Positions 52,805-62,329 of a DNA stretch of 64,000 nt are shown here, piece after piece (positions within the stretch are counted from its first letter, which is position 1; each line of letters begins with the position of its first letter). Position numbers and translations under genes: made by a program. The stretch is from assembly GCF_025567365.1 (NCBI RefSeq), contig NZ_JAOQJG010000003.1:1-64000 (forward strand), read 5' to 3'. Below the pieces are notes generated by a model, which saw only the letters and a program-made list of their open reading frames with translations, did not search any database and was not told where the DNA came from. The DNA comes from Anaerostipes amylophilus. GTDB lineage: Bacteria > Bacillota > Clostridia > Lachnospirales > Lachnospiraceae.

Positions 52805-54727
52805 ATGAAACAGCTTTTTAACAATGAAAACAGAATCGCAGTTATTTTAAAGAATATCGAAATGCAATCTGTTTGCAGTGTAGAAAGCCTCGCGGCAAAG
52901 CTTGATGTGTCGCAAAAAACGATCCGCAATGACATTAAGGAATTGAATTGCCTGCTTGGAGGATACGCATGTATCAGCAATAACAAAGGAACATGTAAAC
53001 TGATCGTGTTTGCACCGAAAGGTTTTACAGAAATCCGCAATAAGATTTACAAGCAGGAAGACCTTTTTAATTCAAGTCATACAAGAATGGCATATATGTT
53101 CTGGCAGCTGATGCATGCCGAGGAACCGTATCTTACCGATGATCTTTCTGAGGAGATGAAAGTTGCCAGAACAACAACGATCGGTGATCTGAACCGATTA
53201 AGAAAGGCAATCGAGAAATACGACCTGAAGATCAAAGGAAAAGCAAATACAGGACTGGCTCTTTGTGGTGATGAGTTTAACATTCGCCTATTTATCTTAG
53301 AAAATATTTATGAACAACTGTATTTAAATTTCCCACTTGGACAGACAATTCGTGAAAAACTATATGATTTTCAGGAAAGATTATCGATGGATGCCCTAGG
53401 GTTTGGTTTCTTTTACAGATTTTTTGTTGTGATGATCCAGAGAATGGAAAGCGGTCATACGATCAAAAAGCTGAAGCCGAAATATGAAGAACTATACGAA
53501 AGTTCAGCATATATGATCGTGGATGAGTTCCTTAATGAAATTGAACAGGTCAAAGGATATAAGATATCCAAAGAAGAGCGATTGTTTTTAAGCATATCTG
53601 TAGCAGGAATGAGAACACCGGCAAATACAGCAGAGATCGAGCAAAAGATCAGTATTTCGGAAGGTGTTGCAGATCTTATCATTGAAATTTTAGATCGGAT
53701 CAAAGCAGAACTTAATGTAACAGTTGTAGCAAATGAATTATTTGATGATTTTGTCTATCACGTATTTTTTATGATCAACCGGCTAAAATATGGCTTCCAT
53801 ATTTATAATCCGATGGTTGATAATTTCAAGAACAAATACAGTGTAGCCTATAAGATGGCGGAGATTGCAAAAGGTGTTTTGGAAGAACGCATAGGAATCG
53901 AAATGACAGAAGATGAGATGGGATTTCTGGCTGCTTATTTTGGAGTGTTTTTATTAGAGCAGGAACCAGAAGAGAAACGATGCAAGATCGCGATCGTTTG
54001 CGGATCTGGAAAGATCATCGGACGTCTGATCGAGAATCAGTTAAAGAAAGTCTTTGATGTAGAACCGGAATTTGAATTTTTCTATGGTATCTTCGATGAA
54101 AATCGCAAAGATGATTTTGATTATATTGTTACGACGACAGAATTACATATGGATACGAAAACCCCGATTGTTTTTATGGATGAAGTATTCGATAGAGAAT
54201 ATATTCAACGTAAATTTGAAAATATGAGATATCTTTCTGAAGCAGGACGAACGATCCGAAAGGGAATAGATTCTTTGTTTATGAACTTATTAGATGAAAC
54301 GAGATTTTTTGTTCTGGATCAAGAAAGTTCATATGATGAGAATGTTGATCGGATGGCAAGGGCACTTACCAATCAGGGAGAACTTGATGCAGGATTTGCC
54401 CAGAGAGTGAGAGAACGTGAAAAATATTCAACAATGGTTCTTGACCAGAATATTGCGTTTCCACATACAAAGAATATGCTGCCAAAATTAACATTGGCAA
54501 TGGGTGTATTTCCAGATATGTTAAAAGATGATAAATACGGAAATATCCGGATCATTATTTTACTGGGAATCCCTGAATCAATGGAAGATGACACAGTACT
54601 TGTCAGATTGTATGATGATATTTTGTCGATCGGCAAGAAACCGGATGTCATTCCTAAGATCCAGAAAATGGAAAGCTACAGAGAATTTCTTCTCTATATT
54701 GCAGAAGAAAATAATATATTTGAGTAA
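52805..54727 (+). CDS. gutR: PRD-domain transcription regulator of the sorbitol operon
   Basis: The 640-residue regulator has an N-terminal HTH (about 8-50) and a second HTH-like region (about 90-150), two PRD domains (about 185-285 and 290-390), an EIIB-like domain with Cys399 in VCGSGK, and a C-terminal EIIA-like domain with His554 in AFPHTKN. Phosphorylation by HPr and PTS components normally sets activity. Of the canonical PRD histidines I can place only His319 (FVYHVFFMI); the others are replaced. Its position directly after gutF supports the GutR call. Confidence 0.9.
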   Translation: MKQLFNNENRIAVILKNIEMQSVCSVESLAAKLDVSQKTIRNDIKELNCLLGGYACISNNKGTCKLIVFAPKGFTEIRNKIYKQEDLFNSSHTRMAYMFWQLMHAEEPYLTDDLSEEMKVARTTTIGDLNRLRKAIEKYDLKIKGKANTGLALCGDEFNIRLFILENIYEQLYLNFPLGQTIREKLYDFQERLSMDALGFGFFYRFFVVMIQRMESGHTIKKLKPKYEELYESSAYMIVDEFLNEIEQVKGYKISKEERLFLSISVAGMRTPANTAEIEQKISISEGVADLIIEILDRIKAELNVTVVANELFDDFVYHVFFMINRLKYGFHIYNPMVDNFKNKYSVAYKMAEIAKGVLEERIGIEMTEDEMGFLAAYFGVFLLEQEPEEKRCKIAIVCGSGKIIGRLIENQLKKVFDVEPEFEFFYGIFDENRKDDFDYIVTTTELHMDTKTPIVFMDEVFDREYIQRKFENMRYLSEAGRTIRKGIDSLFMNLLDETRFFVLDQESSYDENVDRMARALTNQGELDAGFAQRVREREKYSTMVLDQNIAFPHTKNMLPKLTLAMGVFPDMLKDDKYGNIRIIILLGIPESMEDDTVLVRLYDDILSIGKKPDVIPKIQKMESYREFLLYIAEENNIFE

Positions 54728-54745
54728 ACGAAAAGGAGGAAGACG

Positions 54746-55195
54746 ATGTCATTTATGGTCATAGCTGTGGCGATGCTTGCAGCATTTTGTCTGCAGTTTT
54801 TATTTCAGATGGTGCAGATGAAAAGTTTTAATAAATTTTATACAAAACTTCGAAAAAAAGGCCGGGTTGCCATAGGAAAGGCAAAAGGCGGTTTTCATGC
54901 AGGTGCGATCGTTATGTTTGCGATCGATCAGGATGGAGTGATCATAGATGGTTGCTTTATGAGAGGATTTACAATGCTTGCACGATTTAAAAACTGGGAT
55001 TTCTTTAATGGAATTGATGTTGGAACGATTAAAAAAGATGATTGTGCAACGATCGGTGTATCCTTAAGAAGAGCAGTGCTTAATGCTTCCTCAAATTACA
55101 ACACGATTATGAGTGGAGGCGAAGTCTTAGAAAAGCCGAGTCTGTTTACAAGAATTGGAGACAAGATTTACGGTGTCAATAAGAAAAAAGCCTGA
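54746..55195 (+). CDS. gutM: Glucitol operon activator protein
   Basis: The 149-residue GutM-family protein has an N-terminal hydrophobic segment (about 1-22) and the family core GRVAIGKAKGGFHAGAIVMF near 37-56. In enteric bacteria and lactobacilli GutM is an accessory activator of the sorbitol genes. AAAGGAGGAAG is a strong ribosome site. Confidence 0.9.
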   Translation: MSFMVIAVAMLAAFCLQFLFQMVQMKSFNKFYTKLRKKGRVAIGKAKGGFHAGAIVMFAIDQDGVIIDGCFMRGFTMLARFKNWDFFNGIDVGTIKKDDCATIGVSLRRAVLNASSNYNTIMSGGEVLEKPSLFTRIGDKIYGVNKKKA

Positions 55196-55212
55196 AATGA
55201 AAGGAGAATTAT

Positions 55213-55755
55213 ATGAATATCATTATTAAAGGTGCATCAGGATTCATGGGATTGTTTGATACAGGTGCAGAAACATTTGTAAGCTGGGTGTCAGGAATCG
55301 TACCAAAGGTATTATTACTGTTAATCTTAATGAATACGATCATCGCCCTGATTGGACAGGAAAGAGTTAATAAATTTGCTAAAGTATGTTCAGGAAACGT
55401 AATCCTTGCATATGGAGTATTACCATTTATTTCAGCATTTATGTTAGGAAACCCAATGGCATTATCAATGGGTAAATTCCTTCCAGAAAGAATGAAACCA
55501 AGCTATTATGCATCAGCTTCTTATCATTGCCATACAAACAGTGGAATTTTCTCTCATATTAACCCAGGTGAAATCTTTATCTACCTTGGAATTGCACAGG
55601 GTGTTCAGAAAGCTGGATTTGATATGACAGAATTAGGTCTTCGTTATATGTTAGTTGGTCTTGTTATGAACTTCTTCTCAGGATGGGTAACAGACTTTAC
55701 AACAAAGATGGTTATGAAACAGCAGGGAATCGAATTAAGTAACGAATTGAAATAA
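55213..55755 (+). CDS. gutC: PTS glucitol/sorbitol-specific EIIC
   Basis: The 180-residue membrane subunit matches SrlA-type EIIC: MNIIIKGASGFMGLFDTGAE at the start, GNPMALSMGKFLPE and HCHTNSGIFSHINPGE. It forms part of the sorbitol channel with the membrane half of GutB. About four membrane segments. AAAGGAGA precedes the ATG. Confidence 0.95.
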   Translation: MNIIIKGASGFMGLFDTGAETFVSWVSGIVPKVLLLLILMNTIIALIGQERVNKFAKVCSGNVILAYGVLPFISAFMLGNPMALSMGKFLPERMKPSYYASASYHCHTNSGIFSHINPGEIFIYLGIAQGVQKAGFDMTELGLRYMLVGLVMNFFSGWVTDFTTKMVMKQQGIELSNELK

Positions 55756-55789
55756 GATGGATTTACGAGTATAATTAGGAGGAAAAACT

Positions 55790-56803
55790 ATGTCAGAATA
55801 TAGAGCGATTACGATCACACAGGGAAGCGGTGGATTTGGTGGTCCATTAACAGTAGAACCTAAAGAAGGAAAAGATGTATTATTATATATCACAGGTGGT
55901 GGAGCAGAACCTGATATCTTACCTAAAATCGTAGAATTAACAGGATGCCGCCCAGTTAACGGATTTAAGACATCTGTTCCAGAAGAAGAGATCTTCCTTG
56001 TGATCATTGACTGTGGTGGAACACTTCGTTGTGGAATTTATCCACAGAAGAGAATTCCAACGATCAATATCAACCCAGTTGGAAAATCTGGACCAATGGC
56101 AAAATATATTACAGAAGATATTTATGTATCTGGTGTTAAAAATGATAACATTGCATTGGCAGATGGATCTGCAGCACCTATTTCAGAAGCAGCACCTGCA
56201 AAAGAAGAAAAAGACTTCAAATACAGCGCAGATAAGAAAGTATCTGAAACAATGGGAAGCTCATCAAAATCAAGCTTTATCCAGAAAATTGGTATGGGAG
56301 CTGGTAAAGTCGTTGCTACTTTCAATAGTGCAGCGAAAGAATCTACAAACACAGTACTTCATACGATCATTCCATTCATGGGATTCGTATCATTGCTGAT
56401 CGGTATCATTCAGGGATCTGGATTCGGTAACTGGTTTGCTAAATTATTACAGCCATTATGTGGAAATATCATTGGACTTGTAATCTTAGGATTTATTTGT
56501 TCTATTCCATTCTTAAGCTGTCTGCTTGGACCTGGAGCTGTAATTGCTCAGATCGTCGGAACATTGATCGGTGTAGAAATTGGTAAAGGAAACATTGAAC
56601 CAAGCCTTGCACTTCCAGCATTATTTGCAATCAATACACAGTGTGCTTGTGACTTCGTTCCAGTAGGACTTGGACTTGCAGAAGCAGATCCTGAAACAGT
56701 AGAAGTTGGTGTACCAGCTGTACTGTACTCAAGATTTATCACTGGTGTACCTCGAGTTATCGTTGGTTACTTAGCAAGCTTTGGATTATATGCAGCAAAA
56801 TAA
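55790..56803 (+). CDS. gutB: PTS glucitol/sorbitol-specific EIIBC
   Basis: The 337-residue subunit has a cytoplasmic EIIB part (about 1-120) with DCGGTLRCGIYPQKR (Cys75 and Cys81; the phosphorylated cysteine lies in this motif) and a membrane EIIC part (about 190-337). It phosphorylates sorbitol during uptake. TTAGGAGGAA precedes the ATG. Confidence 0.95.
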   Translation: MSEYRAITITQGSGGFGGPLTVEPKEGKDVLLYITGGGAEPDILPKIVELTGCRPVNGFKTSVPEEEIFLVIIDCGGTLRCGIYPQKRIPTININPVGKSGPMAKYITEDIYVSGVKNDNIALADGSAAPISEAAPAKEEKDFKYSADKKVSETMGSSSKSSFIQKIGMGAGKVVATFNSAAKESTNTVLHTIIPFMGFVSLLIGIIQGSGFGNWFAKLLQPLCGNIIGLVILGFICSIPFLSCLLGPGAVIAQIVGTLIGVEIGKGNIEPSLALPALFAINTQCACDFVPVGLGLAEADPETVEVGVPAVLYSRFITGVPRVIVGYLASFGLYAAK

Positions 56804-56836
56804 AAATAATTATTAGTGAGAAAGGAAAGTAGTATT

Positions 56837-57190
56837 ATGTATCAGGTAACGATTAAAGGAAAAGGAGCTATGGTAGACGCATTTAGAGAAGAAGGGATCT
56901 TCGTTACATTTGGTGATAACGCACCAGATACTCTGAAAGATTTCTGCTATTCCATCGATGTAAATCCAGTAGATGGAGAAGTAACTCCTGGATGTAAACT
57001 TGTAATTGACGGTAAAGAATTCAAGATTGTAAAAGTTGGAGAAGTTGCCAACGAGAATCTGAAGAATTTAGGACATGTTACATATAACTTCGGTGGAGAA
57101 GACGCTGAGTGTCTTCCAGGAACTATCTGCATGGAAAAGGCCGAGCTTCCAGCACTTGATATCGGAAGCACGATCGCAATCGTAAAATAA
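56837..57190 (+). CDS. gutA: PTS glucitol/sorbitol-specific EIIA
   Basis: About 117 residues of the glucitol EIIA family: IFVTFGDNAP near 21-30 and LGHVTYNF near 78-85. The start is ATG 56837 behind AAAGGA. The histidine I recall as the phosphorylation site in the E. coli homologue (His43) aligns with Ile40 here; the only histidine in the protein is His80 in LGHVT. It ends the operon at a terminator. Confidence 0.9.
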   Translation: MYQVTIKGKGAMVDAFREEGIFVTFGDNAPDTLKDFCYSIDVNPVDGEVTPGCKLVIDGKEFKIVKVGEVANENLKNLGHVTYNFGGEDAECLPGTICMEKAELPALDIGSTIAIVK

Positions 57191-57222
57191 GGCTGCTTTC
57201 CAGACAGTAATATTATAATGAG

Positions 57223-57260
57223 AAAAAGAGGATGTCAGAATCTGGGCATTCTCTTTTTTT
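57223..57260 (+). terminator. Terminator of the sorbitol operon
   Basis: AAAGAGGATG pairs with CATTCTCTTT and continues into a T-run. Confidence 0.8.
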
Positions 57261-57292
57261 GTACAATATTCCTAAAGATGTTGTGCTATGGG

Positions 57293-57321
57293 TTGTTTTT
57301 TTTTGCTATATCTAGTAAAAT
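57293..57321 (+). promoter_or_regulatory. Promoter for the metallophosphoesterase-scp-ilv group
   Basis: TTGTTT (57293-57298), 17 bases, TAAAAT (57316-57321), 59 bases before the start codon. Confidence 0.5.
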
Positions 57322-57379
57322 AGGAAAAAGACATTTACGAATCAGAAGATGGATTGGGAAACAGAGAGAAGGAGTGTTT

Positions 57380-58264
57380 ATGATTCCTTTATGGATATGG
57401 ATCATAGCAGTGCTGTTGGTTGTGGGGATTGCCGTGGCAGTGCTTTTAAGCAGTTATGAAAATAAGAGATTGACAGTTGAATATTACGAAATAGAGTCAG
57501 AAAAGATTCCAGAAGCATTTGATGGATATCGGATCGTGTTTTTAACAGATCTGCATTGTGCACAGTTTGGAGAGAATAATCAGGAATTGATCGAACGAAT
57601 TGATGAATGCAGACCGGATATGATCCTGGTTGGAGGAGATATGGTAATAAGCCGCGAATCTTCGAATGAGGAAGTGCCGCTTGCACTGATGAAAGAGTTA
57701 TCTGCAAAGTATCCGATCTATTATGCGGATGGAAACCACGAACTGAAACTTGCAAGGAATGAAGAAATCTTTGGTGTGCGTTATAAAGATTATGTTCATA
57801 GTCTGAAAGAGTATAACATACATCACATTTCGAATGAAACGATCGTAATTCAGTCAGAGACTGGATTTATTTCTTTAACTGCGTTTGATCTTGAGAAGAA
57901 ATATTATCAGAGATTTCATGTACCGCGCATGCCGCTTTCTCATATGGAATCTGTGGTAGGAAGTTCTCCAGGAAACATTTTTCATATTTTATTAGCACAT
58001 AACCCAAACTATTTAAAAACATATGCAGATTGGGGCAGTGATCTTGTCTTAGCTGGTCATTTCCATGGAGGAATGGTAAGAATTCCGAAATTTGGAGGTG
58101 TGATCTCACCGCAATTTCAGATTTTTCCAAAATACGATGCAGGAGAGTTTCATGAGGGAAAGACAACGATGATCTTAAGCCGTGGACTTGGAAACCATTC
58201 CATCAAATTAAGATTGTTTAATAAACCAGAGATTTCATGCATTGAATTAAAGAAGAGAGACTGA
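57380..58264 (+). CDS. Membrane-anchored metallophosphoesterase (YkuE/YaeI-like)
   Basis: About 294 residues: one N-terminal membrane segment (about 3-24) then a calcineurin-like fold with FLTDLHCAQFG, ILVGGDMV, YADGNHE and LAGHFHGG as metal motifs. Relatives hydrolyse membrane lipids or phosphodiesters. The start is ATG 57380 with GAAGGAG upstream; the frame is open to 57218, but that part runs through the sorbitol terminator. scpA follows after 3 bases. Confidence 0.87.
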   Translation: MIPLWIWIIAVLLVVGIAVAVLLSSYENKRLTVEYYEIESEKIPEAFDGYRIVFLTDLHCAQFGENNQELIERIDECRPDMILVGGDMVISRESSNEEVPLALMKELSAKYPIYYADGNHELKLARNEEIFGVRYKDYVHSLKEYNIHHISNETIVIQSETGFISLTAFDLEKKYYQRFHVPRMPLSHMESVVGSSPGNIFHILLAHNPNYLKTYADWGSDLVLAGHFHGGMVRIPKFGGVISPQFQIFPKYDAGEFHEGKTTMILSRGLGNHSIKLRLFNKPEISCIELKKRD

Positions 58265-58267
58265 TTT

Positions 58268-59008
58268 ATGGGAATAGATATTAAGGTAAATGCATTTGAA
58301 GGACCATTAGATCTTCTGTTGCATCTGATCGAGAAGAATAAAGTGGATATTTATGATATTCCAATCTCTGAGATCACAAGCCAGTATCTTGATTATATCC
58401 GCTCTATGGAAGAGGAAGATCTTGATGTGATGAGTGACTTTCTCGTTATGGCAGCCACATTATTAAAGATCAAGGCGAAGATGTTGCTTCCAGTGAAGGA
58501 AGAAGAGGAAGAAGAAGGAGATCCGAGAGAAGAACTTGTAAGAAGACTGATTGAATATAAGATTTATAAATATGCCTCTTTACAGTTGAAAGAACGAGAG
58601 ATGACGGCAGAGAAGAGTTTTTTTAGATCACCAGATATTCCACCGCAAGTACTTGCATACAGAGAAGAGATCGATCCTGTGCAGATGTTATCAGAGGTAA
58701 CTTTACAGAGGATTTCTGAAGTTTTTCAGTTTGTGATGAGAAAACGACAGGATAAGTTAGATCCGATCCGAAGCGAATTTGGGGAGATCAAGCAGGAAGA
58801 GATCAAATTAGAAGATAAGATCACGGAAGTGTATAATTATATTATACAATATAAAGAAGTGAACTTTTATGACCTTCTAAACGAACAGGAGACAAAAGAA
58901 GCAGTGATCGTCACATTTCTGGCGGTTCTTGAATTGATGAAGACAGGAAAGATTTACGTTCAACAGGAAAATATCGAAGATGATATTTTCATACGGGCAC
59001 TGGAGTAA
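58268..59008 (+). CDS. scpA: Segregation and condensation protein A
   Basis: The 246-residue kleisin links the SMC dimer with ScpB in chromosome condensation. FEGPLDLLLHLIEKNKVDIYDI near residues 9-30 is the hallmark; DFLVMAATLLKIKAKMLLP follows. The C-terminal winged-helix end is complete. Stop TAA overlaps the scpB leader. Confidence 0.96.
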   Translation: MGIDIKVNAFEGPLDLLLHLIEKNKVDIYDIPISEITSQYLDYIRSMEEEDLDVMSDFLVMAATLLKIKAKMLLPVKEEEEEEGDPREELVRRLIEYKIYKYASLQLKEREMTAEKSFFRSPDIPPQVLAYREEIDPVQMLSEVTLQRISEVFQFVMRKRQDKLDPIRSEFGEIKQEEIKLEDKITEVYNYIIQYKEVNFYDLLNEQETKEAVIVTFLAVLELMKTGKIYVQQENIEDDIFIRALE

Positions 59009-59015
59009 TGAATTT

Positions 59016-59609
59016 ATGAAGAATAAACTTGCAGCGATCGAAGGAATTTTATTTTCGATGGGAACAAGTGTGACAAGGCGGCAGCTGATGGAGGCACTTG
59101 AGATAGATGATGAACAGTTTGATGAGTTGATCAAACTGTTACAGACAGAATATGACAAAGAAGAGAGAGGAATCCGGTTATTGGAACTGGATGATGCTTA
59201 TCAGCTTTGTACCAAAACAGAATATTATGGATCATTGATAAGAATTGTGAATCATCCAAAGAAACCAAGGCTTACGGATGTAATGCTTGAGACTTTATCG
59301 ATCATTGCTTATAAGCAGCCAGTAACGAAACAAGAGATTGAAGCGATCCGAGGTGTGAAATGCGATCATCCGATCAACAAGCTGTTAGAATACCGGCTGA
59401 TCAAAGAGGCTGGACGGCTGGATGCGATCGGGCGTCCGATCTTGTTTCGTACGACAGAAGAATTTTTGAGATGTTTTGGAGTAAAATCAACAGATGATCT
59501 TCCAGTTGTTGGAGAAGAACAGGTGGAAGATTTTAAAATACAGGCTCAGGAAGAAGTGAAATATACACTAGATGAGACTAATCTGGAAGAAGAGATGGAG
59601 GAGATATAG
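59016..59609 (+). CDS. scpB: Segregation and condensation protein B
   Basis: About 197 residues with the two winged-helix parts of ScpB: AAIEGILFSMGTSVTRRQL at the start and IAYKQPVTKQEIEAIRGV near residue 100. ATG 59016 is preferred over the open frame upstream, which lies inside scpA. The acidic tail is normal. Confidence 0.94.
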   Translation: MKNKLAAIEGILFSMGTSVTRRQLMEALEIDDEQFDELIKLLQTEYDKEERGIRLLELDDAYQLCTKTEYYGSLIRIVNHPKKPRLTDVMLETLSIIAYKQPVTKQEIEAIRGVKCDHPINKLLEYRLIKEAGRLDAIGRPILFRTTEEFLRCFGVKSTDDLPVVGEEQVEDFKIQAQEEVKYTLDETNLEEEMEEI

Positions 59610-59610
59610 T

Positions 59611-61356
59611 ATGGGCAAAATGACAGGAAATGAATTTCTGGTAAAGGCATTACAGGAAGAAGGCGTAGAGAAGATCTTTGGATACCCGGGTGCGTGTGTC
59701 ATTGATATTTTTGATGAAATCTATAAGCAGGATCAAGTAGAACTGATTCTTCCAAGACATGAGCAGGGGTTGATCCATGCGGCAGATGGATATGCAAGAG
59801 CTACAGGAAAAGTTGGTGTCTGTCTGGCAACAAGTGGACCAGGTGCCACAAACCTTGTTACAGGAATAGCAACAGCGAATTATGACAGTGTGCCATTGGT
59901 GTGTTTTACAGGACAGGTTGCCACAAATCTGATCGGTAATGATACATTTCAGGAGATCGATATTGTCGGAGTTACAAGAAATATCGCGAAATTTGTTATA
60001 GTTGTCCGTAAAAGAGAGGATTTGAATCGCCTGATCAAAGAGGCATTTTATATTGCAAGAACAGGGAAACCGGGACCAGTCTTATTAGATCTTCCAAAAG
60101 ATGTGATGGCAGAATTAGGAAGTGATGAATATCCAGAGGAAGTCAATATCCGTGGATATAAACCAAACACGAAACCACACCATGGACAGATTCTTCGTGC
60201 AATGAATATGATCTATGATGCGAAACGTCCATTATTCTTAATTGGTGGAGGTGCGAAGATCGCAGGGGCACAAGAAGAGATGTGCAAATTAATGGAAACA
60301 TTAAAGGTTCCAGTTGTTACAACGATCATGGGACGAGGAATCGTACCAACAAATCATGAATTATATTATGGAAATATTGGTATGCATGGAAATTATGCTG
60401 CAAATCAGGCAGTAAATGGTTGTGACCTGTTGATTTCCATTGGAACAAGATTTAATGACCGAATTACAGGAAAACTTGGAACATTTGCATCGGATGCCAA
60501 GATCATTCATATTGATATTGATACAGCGGCGATCTCTAAGAACGTTACAGTTGATGTGCCATTGGTAGGAGATGCAAAAGAAGCCATCGCATTAATGTTG
60601 TCTATTGCAGAAAATGAAGAACCATGTAAAGTAGATGAATGGCTGTCAAGAATGAATGAATGGCATGAACAAAAGCCATTAGTAATGGAAGAAAAAGAAA
60701 AATTAGTTCCAAAACAGGTCATTGATGCGATCAATGAGTACTTTGATGAACCAATTGTTACAACAGACGTTGGACAGAATCAGATGTGGACGACACAGTT
60801 CTTACAACTATATGGAAGACGACAGATGCTGACATCTGGTGGACTCGGAACGATGGGTTATGGTCTTCCAGCAGCAATTGGTGCAGCAATTGGTAATCCA
60901 GGAAGAGAAGTTGTTTGTGTATCTGGAGATGGTGGATTTCAGATGAATTCCCAGGAGATCGCGACAGCTGTGATTCAGGAACTTCCTATTACAATCTGTA
61001 TTTTAAATAATGGGTATCTTGGAATGGTGAGACAGTGGCAGGATCTCTTCTATGATAAAGCATATGCAGGTACATGTTTAAGAAGAAGAAAGAGTTGTGA
61101 ACATCATTGTGATGGAGATTTTTCAAAATGTCCGCCATATACACCAGATTTTGTAAAACTTGCTGAAAGTTATGGAGCACAGGGGATCAGAGTCTTTAAG
61201 AAAGAAGAAATTATCCCAGCATTTGAGAAAGCAAAAGCGAAAACAGATGGGCCAACGATCATTGAATTTATCATTGAGAATGAAGAACTTGTTATGCCAA
61301 TGGTGAAACCAAATGGATCTATCACAGATCTGATCATGGAACGTGGAGAAGAATAG
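59611..61356 (+). CDS. ilvB: Acetolactate synthase large subunit
   Basis: The 581-residue ThDP enzyme makes acetolactate or acetohydroxybutyrate for branched-chain amino acids. Visible parts: MTGNEFLVKALQEEGV, HEQGLIHAADGYAR with the ThDP-contacting Glu, the central FAD-type domain, and GDGGFQMNSQE for ThDP/Mg. Residues 489-507 contain a four-cysteine insert (Cys489, 496, 500, 507) before PYTPDFVKLAESYG. The start ATG 59611 has GGAGGAG upstream. ilvN follows. Confidence 0.95.
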   Translation: MGKMTGNEFLVKALQEEGVEKIFGYPGACVIDIFDEIYKQDQVELILPRHEQGLIHAADGYARATGKVGVCLATSGPGATNLVTGIATANYDSVPLVCFTGQVATNLIGNDTFQEIDIVGVTRNIAKFVIVVRKREDLNRLIKEAFYIARTGKPGPVLLDLPKDVMAELGSDEYPEEVNIRGYKPNTKPHHGQILRAMNMIYDAKRPLFLIGGGAKIAGAQEEMCKLMETLKVPVVTTIMGRGIVPTNHELYYGNIGMHGNYAANQAVNGCDLLISIGTRFNDRITGKLGTFASDAKIIHIDIDTAAISKNVTVDVPLVGDAKEAIALMLSIAENEEPCKVDEWLSRMNEWHEQKPLVMEEKEKLVPKQVIDAINEYFDEPIVTTDVGQNQMWTTQFLQLYGRRQMLTSGGLGTMGYGLPAAIGAAIGNPGREVVCVSGDGGFQMNSQEIATAVIQELPITICILNNGYLGMVRQWQDLFYDKAYAGTCLRRRKSCEHHCDGDFSKCPPYTPDFVKLAESYGAQGIRVFKKEEIIPAFEKAKAKTDGPTIIEFIIENEELVMPMVKPNGSITDLIMERGEE

Positions 61357-61367
61357 GAGGAATGAAA

Positions 61368-61877
61368 ATGGATAATCAGATGGAAAGAAGATGGCTTTCC
61401 TTGTTCGTAGAAAACCGTGTTGGTGTTCTTGCAAGAATTTCCGGACTATTCTCTGGAAAAGCCTACAATATACACAGTCTTACAGTTGGAGAAACAGAAG
61501 ATCCAACAATGTCTCGTATGACGATCTGTATTGATGCAGATGAAAAGACATTTGAACAGGTCAAGAAACAGTTAAATCGAAGCGTGGAAGTTATTAAAGT
61601 TATTGACTATACAGATACATCGATCCGAACAAAGGAAATCATGTTTATCAAAGTGAAAAGTCTTACAGAGAAGCAGATGGCAGAGATCTTCCAGATGGCA
61701 GAAGTGTTCCGTTTCCTGATCAAGGATATGGGAAAAGACAGCTTATTAATAGAAGCAATTCGTACAGAGACAAAGAATGATTCTATTTTAAAGGTGTTTA
61801 AAGAACGTTATACAAATATTGAAGTAGTCAGAGGTGGTCCGGTAGCGATCGATTGTATCAGCATGCAGGATCGTTAA
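61368..61877 (+). CDS. ilvN: Acetolactate synthase small (regulatory) subunit
   Basis: About 169 residues with an N-terminal ACT domain (WLSLFVENRVGVLARISGLF) that binds valine for feedback, then the C-terminal activating domain. ATG 61368 is chosen because AGGAGG at 61355 is seven bases before it; the ATG at 61362 is too close. It ends the ilvBN unit. Confidence 0.93.
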   Translation: MDNQMERRWLSLFVENRVGVLARISGLFSGKAYNIHSLTVGETEDPTMSRMTICIDADEKTFEQVKKQLNRSVEVIKVIDYTDTSIRTKEIMFIKVKSLTEKQMAEIFQMAEVFRFLIKDMGKDSLLIEAIRTETKNDSILKVFKERYTNIEVVRGGPVAIDCISMQDR

Positions 61878-61903
61878 TGATCAGAAGACAATAATATAGA
61901 AGA

Positions 61904-61950
61904 GAAAAGAGAGTTTGGCGTTTTAACGCACACACCAAGCTCTCTTTTTT
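61904..61950 (+). terminator. Terminator after ilvN
   Basis: AAAAGAGAG-TTTGG pairs with CCAAG-CTCTCTTTT around a loop holding a small inner stem, then a T-run. Confidence 0.85.
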
Positions 61951-62208
61951 GCGTGTACAGAAATAAGTTTTTAAAAAATATGGGGATTTTTCATAGGAAT
62001 AAAAAGTTTTTTCTTTCAATGAAAAAATACAGGGATGTGTTAAGTTAGACATGTTGAAAGTGAAGTAAATTTAACAAAAAATCAATTTATAAAGAGTATA
62101 AATATATTTATATTGTAAAAATTGTTATTTTTTTCACGAAAAAATCAGGATTATTTCATAGAAAATACAAGAAAGTTATCAATTCGGTGAGAAAGTGTCA
62201 TAAGTTAT

Positions 62209-62240
62209 GTCGGATTGTGTTAAAAAAAATACAATCCGAC
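62209..62240. promoter_or_regulatory. Perfect 10-bp inverted repeat upstream of thlA
   Basis: GTCGGATTGT (62209-62218) and ACAATCCGAC (62231-62240) with a 12-base A-rich spacer. It lies 90 bases before the -35 of thlA in a 545-base AT-rich gap (61878-62422) that holds no gene I can support. It may be an operator or a small stem-loop. Confidence 0.6.
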
Positions 62241-62329
62241 AAGGGTATTGTATACATCAAAAAAATACGTATTTATGCGGTTTTTGGCACTTTGCACAAT
62301 TTATTGAAAATCTTTTTAAAAAATAGCAA

